Made by a program: the position numbers and the translations under genes. A DNA stretch of 64,000 bases from Variovorax sp037204085 (GTDB lineage: Bacteria; Pseudomonadota; Gammaproteobacteria; Burkholderiales; Burkholderiaceae_C), in assembly GCF_037204085.1 (NCBI RefSeq), contig NZ_JBBCBW010000022.1:1-64000 (forward strand), in the 5' to 3' direction. Every line of letters starts with the position of its first letter. Position 1 is the first letter of the stretch. Below are positions 53,075-61,541 of this stretch, in pieces. The notes beneath the pieces were generated by a model that did not search any database, was not told the DNA's origin, and saw only the letters and a list, made by a program, of their open reading frames with translations.

Positions 53075-55062
53075 GCCGCGCGCCGCGCTGCAAACGCCAC
53101 GAACCAGTCGAGGCTGCCAGGGTTGGCCATGGCCTCGCGGTTGACCACTTTCTCGATCGGCTGGCCGAGCAGCAGCTTCTTGATCGGCAGCTCCTGCTTC
53201 TTGCCCGAAAGCGTGCGCGGGATTTCGTCGACCTGGAAGATGTCGTTGGGCGCAAAGCGCGGCGAGAGCGATGTCTTGATGGCGTCGTTGATCTTCGCGC
53301 GCATGGCGTTGTCCAGCGGTACGCCGGGGCGCAGTACCACGAACAGCGGCATGTAGCTTTCACGGCCGAGGTATTCGAGGTCGACCACCATCGAATCGAG
53401 CACTTCGGGCAGGCCTTCCACGGCGCTGTAGATCTCGCTGGTGCCCATGCGCAGGCCCTGGCGGTTGATGGTGGCGTCGCTGCGGCCGTAGATGATGCAG
53501 CCGCCGTCTTCGCCGATCTTGATCCAGTCGCCGTGGCGCCAGATGCCGGGGTAGGTGTCGAAGTAGCTCGACAGGTAGCGCGCATTGCCTTCGTCGCCCC
53601 AGAAGTACAGCGGCATCGATGGAATCGCCTTGGTGCAGACCAGCTCGCCCACTTCGCCGATGACGGGCTGGCCATCTTCGTTCCAAGCCTCGACCGCGTG
53701 GCCGAGCTGCCGGCACTGCATCTGGCCGGGCACTTCGGGCAGTTCGCGGTTGCCACCGACGAACGCGCCGCAGAAGTCGGTGCCGCCCGAAATGTTGCAC
53801 CACCACACGCTGTGGGCGCCCGCGGCCAGCAGCTGCTCCGTGCCCCAGCGCTGCACTTCTTCCGACAGCGGCGAGCCGGTGCTGCCGAGCGCGCGCACGC
53901 GGGTAAGGTCTCCGCATTCGGCCGCCACCACGCCGGCCTTCATGCAATTGGTGAAGTAGGCCGCGCCGGCACCGAAGAAGCTGATGCGGTGCTTGGCGAC
54001 AAAGCGCCACAGCACGGCCCAGTCGGGCTTCTCCTTGCTGCCGGCCGGGTGGCCGTCGTAGATGACGATGGTCGAGCCGAACGCCAGCCCGCCGAGCTGG
54101 CAGTTCCACATGACCCAACCGGTGGAGCTGTACCAGTGGAAGCGCTCGCCGAAGTTGTTGGCACCGTAGCTCGCGCCCACGTCGTTGTGCAGCCCGCAGG
54201 CATACATGGTCATGATGATGCCGCCCTGCCCGTGCACGATGGGCTTGGGCAGGCCGGTGGTGCCGCTCGAATAGACGATCCATATCGGATGATCGAAGGG
54301 CAGCCACTCGGGCTCGAAGGCGGCCACCTCGGCGTCGTTGCGCGCAATGGCGTCTTGCCAGCCGGCATCGACATCAAGCTGTTGCGCGGCATACGGCGTT
54401 CGGAGCAGCAGCAGCTTCTGCACGCTGGGCAGTGCGCCGCGCAGCTCTTGCACCACGGCGCTGCGATCGATGGGCTTGGCGCCGTAGTGCACGCCGTCGG
54501 CGGCAATCAGCAGCGTGGGTTCGATCTGCCGGAAGCGGTCGACCACGGCGGCCGTGCCCATGTCGGGCGCGCACACGCTCCACACCGCACCGATGCTCGA
54601 GCACGCGAGAAATGCCACCATGGTTTCGGGCACGTTGGGCATGTAGGCGGCCACGCGGTCTCCGCGTCGCACGCCAAGCGAGCGCAGCGTGAGCGCAACC
54701 GAAGCCACCTGGCGGCGCAGCTCGGGCCACGACATCTCGCGCACCTGGCCGAGCTCGTTGTCGCTCACGATGGCGGGCATGCCGGCCGCGTGCGCCGCAT
54801 CGGCATGGCGCAGCACCTCGCGCGCGTAGTTGACCTGCGCGCCCGGGAACCACGTGGCGCCGGGCATGCGCGCTTCAGCCAGCACCGCGGTGTGCGGCGT
54901 GGGCGACCGCATGCCCATGTAGTCCCAGATGCTCTGCCAGAAGGCGTCCAGGTCAGTCACTGACCAGCGCCACAGCGCGTCGTAGGTGTCGAACGAGAGG
55001 CCGCGCTGGTCGCGCAGCCAGTCCTGGTAGAGGCGGATCTGGGGAATGTTGGGAGCGAGCAT
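53056..55062 (-). CDS. Acetoacetyl-CoA synthetase (acetoacetate-CoA ligase)
   Basis: A 668-residue AMP-forming ligase that activates acetoacetate. YSSGTTGLPKP is the P-loop, GWVMWNCQLGGLAFGSTIVIYDG and NISGGTDFCGAFVGGN are subfamily stretches, and the A10 Lys is in RTLSGKKQELPIKKLL. The ATG at 55062 is preferred; 55098 would add twelve residues of no family sequence. It is divergent from a TetR gene across 100 bases that hold two tandem repeats, so that TetR may repress it. It would feed ketone-body or PHB-derived acetoacetate into acetyl-CoA. Confidence 0.94.
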   Translation of the reverse strand: MLAPNIPQIRLYQDWLRDQRGLSFDTYDALWRWSVTDLDAFWQSIWDYMGMRSPTPHTAVLAEARMPGATWFPGAQVNYAREVLRHADAAHAAGMPAIVSDNELGQVREMSWPELRRQVASVALTLRSLGVRRGDRVAAYMPNVPETMVAFLACSSIGAVWSVCAPDMGTAAVVDRFRQIEPTLLIAADGVHYGAKPIDRSAVVQELRGALPSVQKLLLLRTPYAAQQLDVDAGWQDAIARNDAEVAAFEPEWLPFDHPIWIVYSSGTTGLPKPIVHGQGGIIMTMYACGLHNDVGASYGANNFGERFHWYSSTGWVMWNCQLGGLAFGSTIVIYDGHPAGSKEKPDWAVLWRFVAKHRISFFGAGAAYFTNCMKAGVVAAECGDLTRVRALGSTGSPLSEEVQRWGTEQLLAAGAHSVWWCNISGGTDFCGAFVGGNRELPEVPGQMQCRQLGHAVEAWNEDGQPVIGEVGELVCTKAIPSMPLYFWGDEGNARYLSSYFDTYPGIWRHGDWIKIGEDGGCIIYGRSDATINRQGLRMGTSEIYSAVEGLPEVLDSMVVDLEYLGRESYMPLFVVLRPGVPLDNAMRAKINDAIKTSLSPRFAPNDIFQVDEIPRTLSGKKQELPIKKLLLGQPIEKVVNREAMANPGSLDWFVAFAARRAAQASSS

Positions 55063-55116
55063 GGCATTGAGCGTAATGCTGCAATCCACCCCGCTCAATC
55101 GGGGTTGACCTCAGGG

Positions 55117-55156
55117 TTTGTACGTGTGTTCAATAGTTTTGTACAGACGTTCAATA
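55117..55156. promoter_or_regulatory. Two tandem 19-base repeats, TetR-operator candidates
   Basis: TTTGTACGTGTGTTCAATA (55117-55135) and TTTGTACAGACGTTCAATA (55138-55156) agree at 15 of 19 bases and start exactly 21 bases apart, two helical turns. They end 6 bases before the TetR start and begin 55 bases from the synthetase start, so one protein bound to both could control both genes. Confidence 0.6.
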
Positions 55157-55162
55157 CGCCCG

Positions 55163-55894
55163 ATGAACACCCGGACCCCGCCTGCCAAACGAAGCGCCCA
55201 CCGGGCTGCGGCCCCTGTGGCCGAAGCCACCCGGCCCGACCGGCGGCAGGCCATCCTGCTCGCGGCTGAAAAGCTTTTTGCGCAACACGGCTACCACGCG
55301 GTCACGATCCGCCAGATTGCCGAAGAGGCGGGCGTGCCGCTGGCCCTGGTGGGCTACTACTACGGCCCGAAGCACGAGCTCTTCCACGCGATCTTCGAGC
55401 ACTGGAGCCACAGCATCGATGAGCGGCTGGCGGGCCTCAAGGCGGTGCACATCGACCCGGCCGACCTGCGCACGCTGCCGCGCATCATCGAGGCCTTTAC
55501 CGGCCCCGTGCTTGCGCTGCGCGCCAGCGCCGAGGGCGAGTACTACGCGCTGCTGGTGGCGCGCGAGCTCTACCACGCCACCGAAGAAGCCGACCGCGTG
55601 CTGCGCGGCTACTTCGATCCCCTGGCCGAGGCGTACATCGACGCACTGCACCTCGCCATGCCGCACGCCACGCGCGGGCAGGTGGCGTGGGCCTACCAGT
55701 TTGCGCTGGGCGCCTTGTTGCATCACCTGAACGACAGCCGCATCGAACGGCTGTCGCACGGCGAGAACGTTCGCAGCGATCCGGCGGCCGCGCCAATGCT
55801 CGTGAACTTCATCGTCGGCGGGCTGCGTGCCGCGCTGCCGCGCCCGAAGACCCCGCCAAAGAAAACCACCCCCCCCAGGAGACAAAAGACATGA
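55163..55894 (+). CDS. TetR-family regulator heading a transport operon
   Basis: A 243-residue regulator. Helix-turn-helix VTIRQIAEEAGVPLALVGYYYGPKHELF at about 56-84; the C-terminus is basic and Pro-rich. The ATG at 55163 comes just after two tandem repeats that are the likely autoregulatory sites. Its stop overlaps the ABC receptor start (ATGA), so it is co-translated with the transporter it probably controls, an unusual but efficient feedback arrangement. Confidence 0.92.
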   Translation: MNTRTPPAKRSAHRAAAPVAEATRPDRRQAILLAAEKLFAQHGYHAVTIRQIAEEAGVPLALVGYYYGPKHELFHAIFEHWSHSIDERLAGLKAVHIDPADLRTLPRIIEAFTGPVLALRASAEGEYYALLVARELYHATEEADRVLRGYFDPLAEAYIDALHLAMPHATRGQVAWAYQFALGALLHHLNDSRIERLSHGENVRSDPAAAPMLVNFIVGGLRAALPRPKTPPKKTTPPRRQKT

Positions 55895-56835
55895 TGAAAC
55901 GACGCACCCTGCTGTCGGTGCTGGGCGCCGCATCGGCCGCCGCGGCCCTGCCATCGCGCGCGCAATCGAACCCGAAGATCGTGTTCGGCTACACGGCCGT
56001 GTCGGACTTCGCCTCGGTGTTCGTGGCCGCCGAGGAGGGCTACTTCAAGAAGCGCAACCTCGAGGTGGAGCTCAAGTTCATCCCGCTCAACTCCACCATT
56101 CCCGCGGCGCTGCAGTCCGACTCGCTGCAGATCGGCGGGCCCACGCCCTCGGTGTTCCTGCAGGCGGTGGACGGCGGACTCGACCTGGTGCTGGTCGCGG
56201 GCGGTGGGCTCACGTCGAAGACGATCACCGGCTTCGGACTGGTGGCGCGCGCGGGCTCGGGCATCAAGAACCCGCAGGATTGCGTGGGCAAGAAGATCGG
56301 CGTGCCGGGGCTCGGCGCTTTCCTGCACGTGACCTTTCGCGCCTGGCTCAAGGACAGCGGCGTGGACTACCGCAAGGTCAACTTCGTCGAGGCGTCGTTT
56401 CCGCAGCACGCCGACCTGCTGCGCGGCGGCTCGGTCGATGCGGTGGTGTCGGCCGACCCATTCATGAGCCGCATCACCGAGAGCGGCGCGGGCTACGTGG
56501 CCTCGTACTACTCCACCTTCCTGCCGGAGAACAACCAGACCATCGTGCATGCGGCCAAGCGCCAGTGGGTGGCAAAGAACCCGGGTGCCGCGCGCGCGTT
56601 CCGCGAGTCGCTGGTCGAGGCCGCGGCCTTCATGCAGCAGCCGAAGAACGACGCCAAGGTGCGCGCGGCCATCGGCAAGTACATCAAGCTGCCGCCCGAA
56701 GTGCTCGCGAAGATCCAGATCTCGCCGCCGGGCGCCACCGTGAACGAAAAGCAGCTGGGCTACTGGGTCGGCCTGATGAAGGACCAGGACATGCTGAAGA
56801 CCTCCATCGACGTTGCAAAGCTGATTGCCAAGTGA
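55891..56835 (+). CDS. ABC transporter substrate-binding protein, NitT/TauT family
   Basis: A 314-residue binding protein. The signal MMKRRTLLSVLGAASAAAALPSRA contains a twin Arg and may use the Tat route. AAEEGYFKKRNLEVELKFIPLNSTIPAALQSDSLQIGG is the family's ligand-site stretch. AGGAG precedes the ATG, which overlaps the TetR stop. It differs clearly from the receptor at 1795-2763, so a different ligand is expected. Genes for an FAH and a cyclase-family hydrolase at the end of the operon hint at an aromatic or amido acid. Confidence 0.92.
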   Translation: MMKRRTLLSVLGAASAAAALPSRAQSNPKIVFGYTAVSDFASVFVAAEEGYFKKRNLEVELKFIPLNSTIPAALQSDSLQIGGPTPSVFLQAVDGGLDLVLVAGGGLTSKTITGFGLVARAGSGIKNPQDCVGKKIGVPGLGAFLHVTFRAWLKDSGVDYRKVNFVEASFPQHADLLRGGSVDAVVSADPFMSRITESGAGYVASYYSTFLPENNQTIVHAAKRQWVAKNPGAARAFRESLVEAAAFMQQPKNDAKVRAAIGKYIKLPPEVLAKIQISPPGATVNEKQLGYWVGLMKDQDMLKTSIDVAKLIAK

Positions 56836-57614
56836 ACGCTGCCGCCGACTTCCTTCGCTTCGATGGCGTCGCGATCCGGCTCGGCGGGCGCGAGATCCTG
56901 TCGCCCACTTCGTTCGACGTGGCGCGCGGCGAGTTCGTCTGCATCGTCGGCCCGAGCGGCTGCGGCAAGACCACGCTGCTGCGCGCGGCCAGCGGCCTTG
57001 TCACCGCCAGTGCCGGCGAGGTGCGGCGCAACGGCGTGAAGATGACGGAGCCTTCGCGCGAAGTGGCCTTCGTGTTCCAGGACTATGGCCGCGCGCTGCT
57101 GCCCTGGCGCACGGTGGAGGGCAACGTGAGCCTGGCGCTCGAAGCCGCAGGCGTGCCTGCCGCAGAGCGTGCGCCGCGCATTGCCGACGTGCTCGGCAAG
57201 GTGGGGCTTGCTAAGCACGCGCAGAAGTTTCCGGTGCAGCTTTCGGGCGGCATGCAGCAGCGCGCGCAGATTGCCCGCTGCCTGGCGCAGAAGCCCGAAC
57301 TCATGATGATGGACGAGCCCTTCGGCGCGCTCGATGCGCTCACGCGGCAGAGCCTGCAGGATGAACTCGCGCGGCTGGTGCGCGACGACGGGCTGACGGT
57401 GCTGTTCGTCACGCACGACCTGGAAGAAGCCATTTATCTGGGCGACCGCGTGATCGCCCTGCAGGCCAACCCCGGGCCGGGGCGGCCCAGCCTGGCGCGA
57501 ATGATCGACGTGAAGATTCCGCGCCCGCGCGACCAGCTCACGACCAAGGAGCATCCGGAGTATCTGCGGCTTCGCCGCGAGTTGTTTGCCTTCATCGAGC
57601 AGGGCCATGACTGA
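56832..57614 (+). CDS. ABC transporter ATP-binding protein, NitT/TauT type
   Basis: A 260-residue ATPase from a GTG at 56832 (GTGA overlap with the receptor). Walker A GPSGCGKT (40-47), signature LSGGMQQR, Walker B LMMMDEPFGALD, and His of VTHDLEEAIYL are intact. The last ten codons overlap the start of the first permease gene by 8 bases. One ATPase serves two different permeases, so the channel is a heterodimer. Confidence 0.95.
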   Translation: MNAAADFLRFDGVAIRLGGREILSPTSFDVARGEFVCIVGPSGCGKTTLLRAASGLVTASAGEVRRNGVKMTEPSREVAFVFQDYGRALLPWRTVEGNVSLALEAAGVPAAERAPRIADVLGKVGLAKHAQKFPVQLSGGMQQRAQIARCLAQKPELMMMDEPFGALDALTRQSLQDELARLVRDDGLTVLFVTHDLEEAIYLGDRVIALQANPGPGRPSLARMIDVKIPRPRDQLTTKEHPEYLRLRRELFAFIEQGHD

Positions 57615-58377
57615 AAGCGGCTTCTTTCGCTGGCTGCGGCCGTGGGTCTTTCCGGCCGCGCTGGTCGGCGCCTTCGAGTGGTACGCACGCCGCGCGGCCG
57701 CATTGGGCAGCGATGCGCTTGCGCCGCCGAGTGCCGCGGCCAAGGCCTTCATGGGCGCAGCGCTCGACGGTTCGCTGTGGCAGGCCACGGGCTTCACACT
57801 GGGCACGGCCGCGCTCGGCCTGTTGCTGGGCGCGGTGCTCGGCATTGCACTCGGGCTGGTGATCGGGCTCTCGCGCCGCGCGGCGCAGCTCGGTTCGCTT
57901 TCCATCGAAGTGCTGCGGCCGGTGCCTTCGGTGGCGCTGATCCCGCTCGCGATGCTGACCTTCGGCTTCGGCGTGCGCATGGAGCTGGCCATCGTTGCGT
58001 TCGCCACCTTCTGGCCACTGCTGGTGCTTGTGCAGTCGGCGGTGCAGCAGATCGAGCCCCGGCTGCTCGAAGTGAGCCGCGTGCTGGGGCTCTCGCCGCG
58101 CGAGCGCGCCTTCAAGATCGTGCTGCCAGCCATCGCGCCGCGCCTGTTCGTCGCGCTGCGGCTCGGCGTGGCGGTGGCGCTGGTGGTGGCCGTGACGGTG
58201 GAGATTGCGGCCAACCCGCACGGCATGGGCTACGCGATGATGATCGCGCAGCAAAGCTTCGACCCGGCGCTGATGCTCGCCTGGCTAGGCTGGATCGGCG
58301 TGGTGGGCTTTGCGATCAATGCGGGCATGGTGCTGCTGCAGCGCGTGGTGGCCCGGCGCATGGGGGTGCTTCCATGA
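57607..58377 (+). CDS. ABC transporter permease 1
   Basis: A 256-residue permease with about six helices and an EAA loop (LEVSRVLGLSPRERAFKIVLPAIAPRL). It starts inside the end of the ATPase gene (8-base overlap) and ends in ATGA overlap with permease 2. Together they make a heterodimeric channel; paired permeases are less common in NitT/TauT systems than a single one. Confidence 0.93.
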   Translation: MTESGFFRWLRPWVFPAALVGAFEWYARRAAALGSDALAPPSAAAKAFMGAALDGSLWQATGFTLGTAALGLLLGAVLGIALGLVIGLSRRAAQLGSLSIEVLRPVPSVALIPLAMLTFGFGVRMELAIVAFATFWPLLVLVQSAVQQIEPRLLEVSRVLGLSPRERAFKIVLPAIAPRLFVALRLGVAVALVVAVTVEIAANPHGMGYAMMIAQQSFDPALMLAWLGWIGVVGFAINAGMVLLQRVVARRMGVLP

Positions 58378-59165
58378 ACGGGGCAGGCCGCCGCCGCATC
58401 GGCACGGAATGGTTCGGCTCGGTCGCCGTGCTGTGCGCGCTCATCGCACTGTGGTGGGTTGCCAGCAACGCGGGCTGGGTGAGCCGCGTGTTCCTGCCCA
58501 CGCCGCAAGCCACCTTTGCGAGCCTGCTCGAAGGGCTCAACCTTTCGGATGCGAACGGCAACGGCGAACTGCTCGCCTTCACGCAGGCTACCGTCGGCCG
58601 CATGGTGCAGGGCTGGCTGCTGGCCTCGCTGTTCGGCGTGGTGCTGGGCGCGGCCATTGGCGTGTCGCCCGCGGTGCGCGCGTGGGTGCAGCCGACGCTC
58701 GAATTCATTCGCCCGCTGCCGGCCTCGGCGCTGCTGCCGCTGGCCATCTCGATCTTCGGGCTGAACCCGGGCATGGTGCTCTTCGTGGTGGCCTTCGGCG
58801 CGATGTGGCCGGTGCTGCTGGCCACGGTGCACGGCTTTGCGGCCGTGGAACCGCGGCTTTCGGAAGTGGCGCGCTGCCTGCAGATGTCGCGCGCAGCCTT
58901 CGTCTGGAAGATGGGCCTGCCCAACGCCATGCCCGACATCCTGGCCGGCATGCGGCTCGCGCTGACCATTGCGCTCATCGTTGCGGTGGTGGGCGAAATG
59001 ATCGCTTCGCAAAGCGGCCTGGGCCAGGCCATTCTTCTCGCGGCGCGCGCGTTTCGCGCCAGCGATCTTTTCGCCGGCATCGTGCTGCTCGGGCTCATCG
59101 GCTTCGTGAGCAATGCGCTGCTGGCTTTTGCCGAGAAGCGGCTGCTGCGCTGGCAGCAGCCCTGA
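58374..59165 (+). CDS. ABC transporter permease 2
   Basis: A 263-residue permease, the second of two dissimilar subunits. EAA loop LSEVARCLQMSRAAFVWKMGLPNAMPDI and about six helices. ATGA overlap with permease 1. It is followed after 44 bases by the cyclase-family hydrolase. Confidence 0.93.
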   Translation: MNGAGRRRIGTEWFGSVAVLCALIALWWVASNAGWVSRVFLPTPQATFASLLEGLNLSDANGNGELLAFTQATVGRMVQGWLLASLFGVVLGAAIGVSPAVRAWVQPTLEFIRPLPASALLPLAISIFGLNPGMVLFVVAFGAMWPVLLATVHGFAAVEPRLSEVARCLQMSRAAFVWKMGLPNAMPDILAGMRLALTIALIVAVVGEMIASQSGLGQAILLAARAFRASDLFAGIVLLGLIGFVSNALLAFAEKRLLRWQQP

Positions 59166-59209
59166 CGAACCCTTCACGCCAACATCAATACCCTGCAAGG
59201 AGCCCCGCC

Positions 59210-60016
59210 ATGCCACGCAAGTTTGTCGACCTGTCGATCTTTCTCGAAAACGATGTGCTCTCCGACCCGCCCGCGTTCGCGCCGAAGATCCAGTACTTCA
59301 CGCACGAGCAAACATACGAGCAGATCGAGCCCTTCTTTCCCGGCCTCAAGAAGGAAGACCTGCCCGACGGCGAAGGCTGGGCCGTGGAGCTGGTGCAGCT
59401 TTCCACGCACAACGGCACGCACCTCGATGCGCCCTATCACTTTCACTCCACGATGGACAAGGCGCTGGGCGAGAAGAAGCCGGCCATTGCCATTCACGAC
59501 GTGCCGCTCGAATGGTGCTTTCAGCCGGGCGTGAAGCTCGACTTTCGCCACTTTGCAGATGGCTACGTGGTTACGGCAGAAGACGTGGAAGCCGAGCTCA
59601 AGCGCATCGGCCACACGCTGAGCCCGCTGGAGATCGTGGTGGTGAACACGCGCGCGGGTTCGCGCTACGGCAACCCCGACTACGTCTCGGCCGGCGCGGG
59701 CATGGGCTACGAAGCCACCATGTACCTGCTGGAGCGCGGCGTGCGCCTGACGGGCACCGATGCGTGGAGCTGGGATGCGCCCTTTGTGCACACGGCCAAG
59801 AAGTACGGCGAAACGAAGGACGCCTCGCTCATCTGGGAAGGCCACAAGGCCGGCCGCGACATCGGCTATTGCCACATCGAGAAGCTGCACAACCTGGAGG
59901 TGCTGCCGCCCACGGGCTTCTTCATCAGCTGCTTTCCGCACAAGATCCGAGGCGCATCCGCGGGCTGGACGCGCGCGGTGGCAATCTTCGACGATGCGCT
60001 GATGGCATCGGTCTGA
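59210..60016 (+). CDS. Cyclase-family metal hydrolase (kynurenine formamidase-like)
   Basis: A 268-residue metal-dependent hydrolase. The signature HNGTHLDAPYHF gives His67, Thr70, His71 and Asp73 of the HxGTHxD motif. The family includes bacterial kynurenine formamidase and isatin hydrolase, which open an N-formyl or lactam bond. CAAGGAG lies ten bases before the ATG. It is longer than KynB (about 210), with an extra 40 residues near the N-terminus, so isatin-hydrolase- or diketone-type activity is possible. It lies 44 bases after the permease and 19 bases before fumarylacetoacetase. Confidence 0.88.
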   Translation: MPRKFVDLSIFLENDVLSDPPAFAPKIQYFTHEQTYEQIEPFFPGLKKEDLPDGEGWAVELVQLSTHNGTHLDAPYHFHSTMDKALGEKKPAIAIHDVPLEWCFQPGVKLDFRHFADGYVVTAEDVEAELKRIGHTLSPLEIVVVNTRAGSRYGNPDYVSAGAGMGYEATMYLLERGVRLTGTDAWSWDAPFVHTAKKYGETKDASLIWEGHKAGRDIGYCHIEKLHNLEVLPPTGFFISCFPHKIRGASAGWTRAVAIFDDALMASV

Positions 60017-60035
60017 ACCTGGAGCAGCAAGACAA

Positions 60036-61358
60036 ATGATTGCGCTCAACCACACGCATGACGCCGCCGCCAGGAGCTGGCTCGACACGGCCAATGCCGC
60101 GGGAACCGACTTCCCGATCCAGAACCTGCCGTACGCAGTGTTCCGCCGCGCGGGCAGTCCGGAGCCGTTTCGCGGCGGTGTCGCCATTGGCGACCAGGTG
60201 CTCGACATGGCGGCGCTTTCGGCGCGCCAGTTGCTCGACGGACTCGCACTCGATGCGGCCCGTGCCGCCGCGCTGCCGGCGCTCAACGACTTCTTCGCGC
60301 TCGGCGGGGCCGCATGGCAGGCGCTGCGCCACGCAGTATTCGCATTGCTGCGGGGCGACGCACCGGTCGCGACGAGAAACGCCGTGCGCGAATGCCTGGT
60401 GCCGCAAGCCGAGGTCGAGTACACCGTGCCCGCGCGCATCGGCGACTACACCGACTTCTACACCTCCATCGACCACGCGCTCAATATCAGCCGCCTGATG
60501 AATCCCGATGGGGACGTGACGCCCAACTTCCGCTGGATTCCCACGGCGTACCACGGGCGCGTGTCGACCATCGGCGTGAGCGGCCAGCGCTTTCACCGCC
60601 CGATGGGGCAGACGATGGCGCCGGGCGCCAAGGCGCCGACGTACCACGCCTGCGCGCGGCTCGACTACGAGCTCGAGCTGGGCGTGTGGATCGGCGAAGG
60701 CAATGCGGCGGGCGAGCCCATTCCGCTCGCGCATGCGGAAGAACACATCTTCGGCATCTGCCTGCTCAACGACTGGTCGGCGCGCGACATCCAGTTCTGG
60801 GAGATGGCGCCGCTCGGGCCTTTTCTGGCAAAGAACTTTGCGACCACCATCTCGCCGTGGATCGTGACGATGGAGGCGCTGGCGCCGTATCGCCAGGCCT
60901 GGACGCGGCCCGCGAACGAGCCCCAGCCGCTCGACTACCTGGAGAACGAAGCGAATCGCGAAAGCGGCGCCATCGACATACGGCTCGAGGTGTGGCTCGA
61001 AAGCGAAAAGGCGCGGAGCGACAAGAGCGGCCCTTCCCGCCTGTCGCGCACGAGCTTCAAGCACCAGTACTGGAGCGTGGCGCAAATGGTGGCGCACCAC
61101 ACCGTGGGCGGCTGCAGCCTGAACCCAGGCGACCTGTTCGGCAGCGGAACCATCTCGGGGCCGGGGCCCGGAGAGGCCGGCGCCATCATCGAACTGACGC
61201 GTGCCGCGCAAAGCCCGGTCACGCTGGCAAACGGCGAGCAGCGCGGCTTTCTGGAAGACGGCGATGCGGTGCTGCTGCGCGGCTGGTGCGAGAAGCCGGG
61301 GCATGCGCGCATCGGTTTTGGCGAAAGCCGGGGGACGGTGCTGCCGGCACGGGGCTGA
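60036..61358 (+). CDS. fahA: Fumarylacetoacetase
   Basis: A 440-residue enzyme that splits fumarylacetoacetate to fumarate and acetoacetate, the last step of tyrosine/homogentisate breakdown. DYTDFYTSIDHA, the metal and substrate loop YHACARLDYELELGVW and NDWSARDIQFWEM identify FAH and not the short FAH-domain isomerases. Homogentisate dioxygenase is not beside it. The acetoacetate product would be the substrate of the acetoacetyl-CoA synthetase encoded divergently at the other end of this unit. A terminator follows. Confidence 0.95.
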   Translation: MIALNHTHDAAARSWLDTANAAGTDFPIQNLPYAVFRRAGSPEPFRGGVAIGDQVLDMAALSARQLLDGLALDAARAAALPALNDFFALGGAAWQALRHAVFALLRGDAPVATRNAVRECLVPQAEVEYTVPARIGDYTDFYTSIDHALNISRLMNPDGDVTPNFRWIPTAYHGRVSTIGVSGQRFHRPMGQTMAPGAKAPTYHACARLDYELELGVWIGEGNAAGEPIPLAHAEEHIFGICLLNDWSARDIQFWEMAPLGPFLAKNFATTISPWIVTMEALAPYRQAWTRPANEPQPLDYLENEANRESGAIDIRLEVWLESEKARSDKSGPSRLSRTSFKHQYWSVAQMVAHHTVGGCSLNPGDLFGSGTISGPGPGEAGAIIELTRAAQSPVTLANGEQRGFLEDGDAVLLRGWCEKPGHARIGFGESRGTVLPARG

Positions 61359-61380
61359 GAAACTTTGCGGCGCCCAAAAG

Positions 61381-61407
61381 AAAAGGCCACCGGTGAGGTG
61401 GCCTTTT
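61381..61407. terminator. Bidirectional intrinsic terminator
   Basis: AAAAGGCCACC (61381-61391) and GGTGGCCTTTT (61397-61407) pair around GGTGA, with A and T runs at each end. It ends fahA on the plus strand and the tRNA transcript on the minus strand. Confidence 0.9.
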
Positions 61408-61417
61408 GCATGAAATG

Positions 61418-61493
61418 TGGAGCGGGAAAAGAGTCTCGAACTCTCGACCTCAACCTTGGCAAGGTTGCGCTCTACCAACTGAGCTATTCCCGC
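61418..61493 (-). tRNA. tRNA-Gly (GCC)
   Basis: A 76-base cloverleaf on the minus strand with encoded CCA. Acceptor GCGGGAA / TTCCCGC, D-arm with AGCTCAGTTGGTAGAGC, anticodon loop TTGCCAA, and T-arm with GTTCGAG. The gene is single, with no tRNA neighbours. Flanking sequence shows no duplicated 3' end that would mark an integration site. Confidence 0.97.
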
Positions 61494-61541
61494 ATTTCAG
61501 GAGTCGAATTATAGAGGGATTTTGGGGCCGTTTCGGCGGGG

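Noticed and set aside
61418..61493. tRNA-Gly as an integration site for a mobile element
   Set aside because: No integrase gene, no duplicated tRNA 3' end and no change in gene style on either side.
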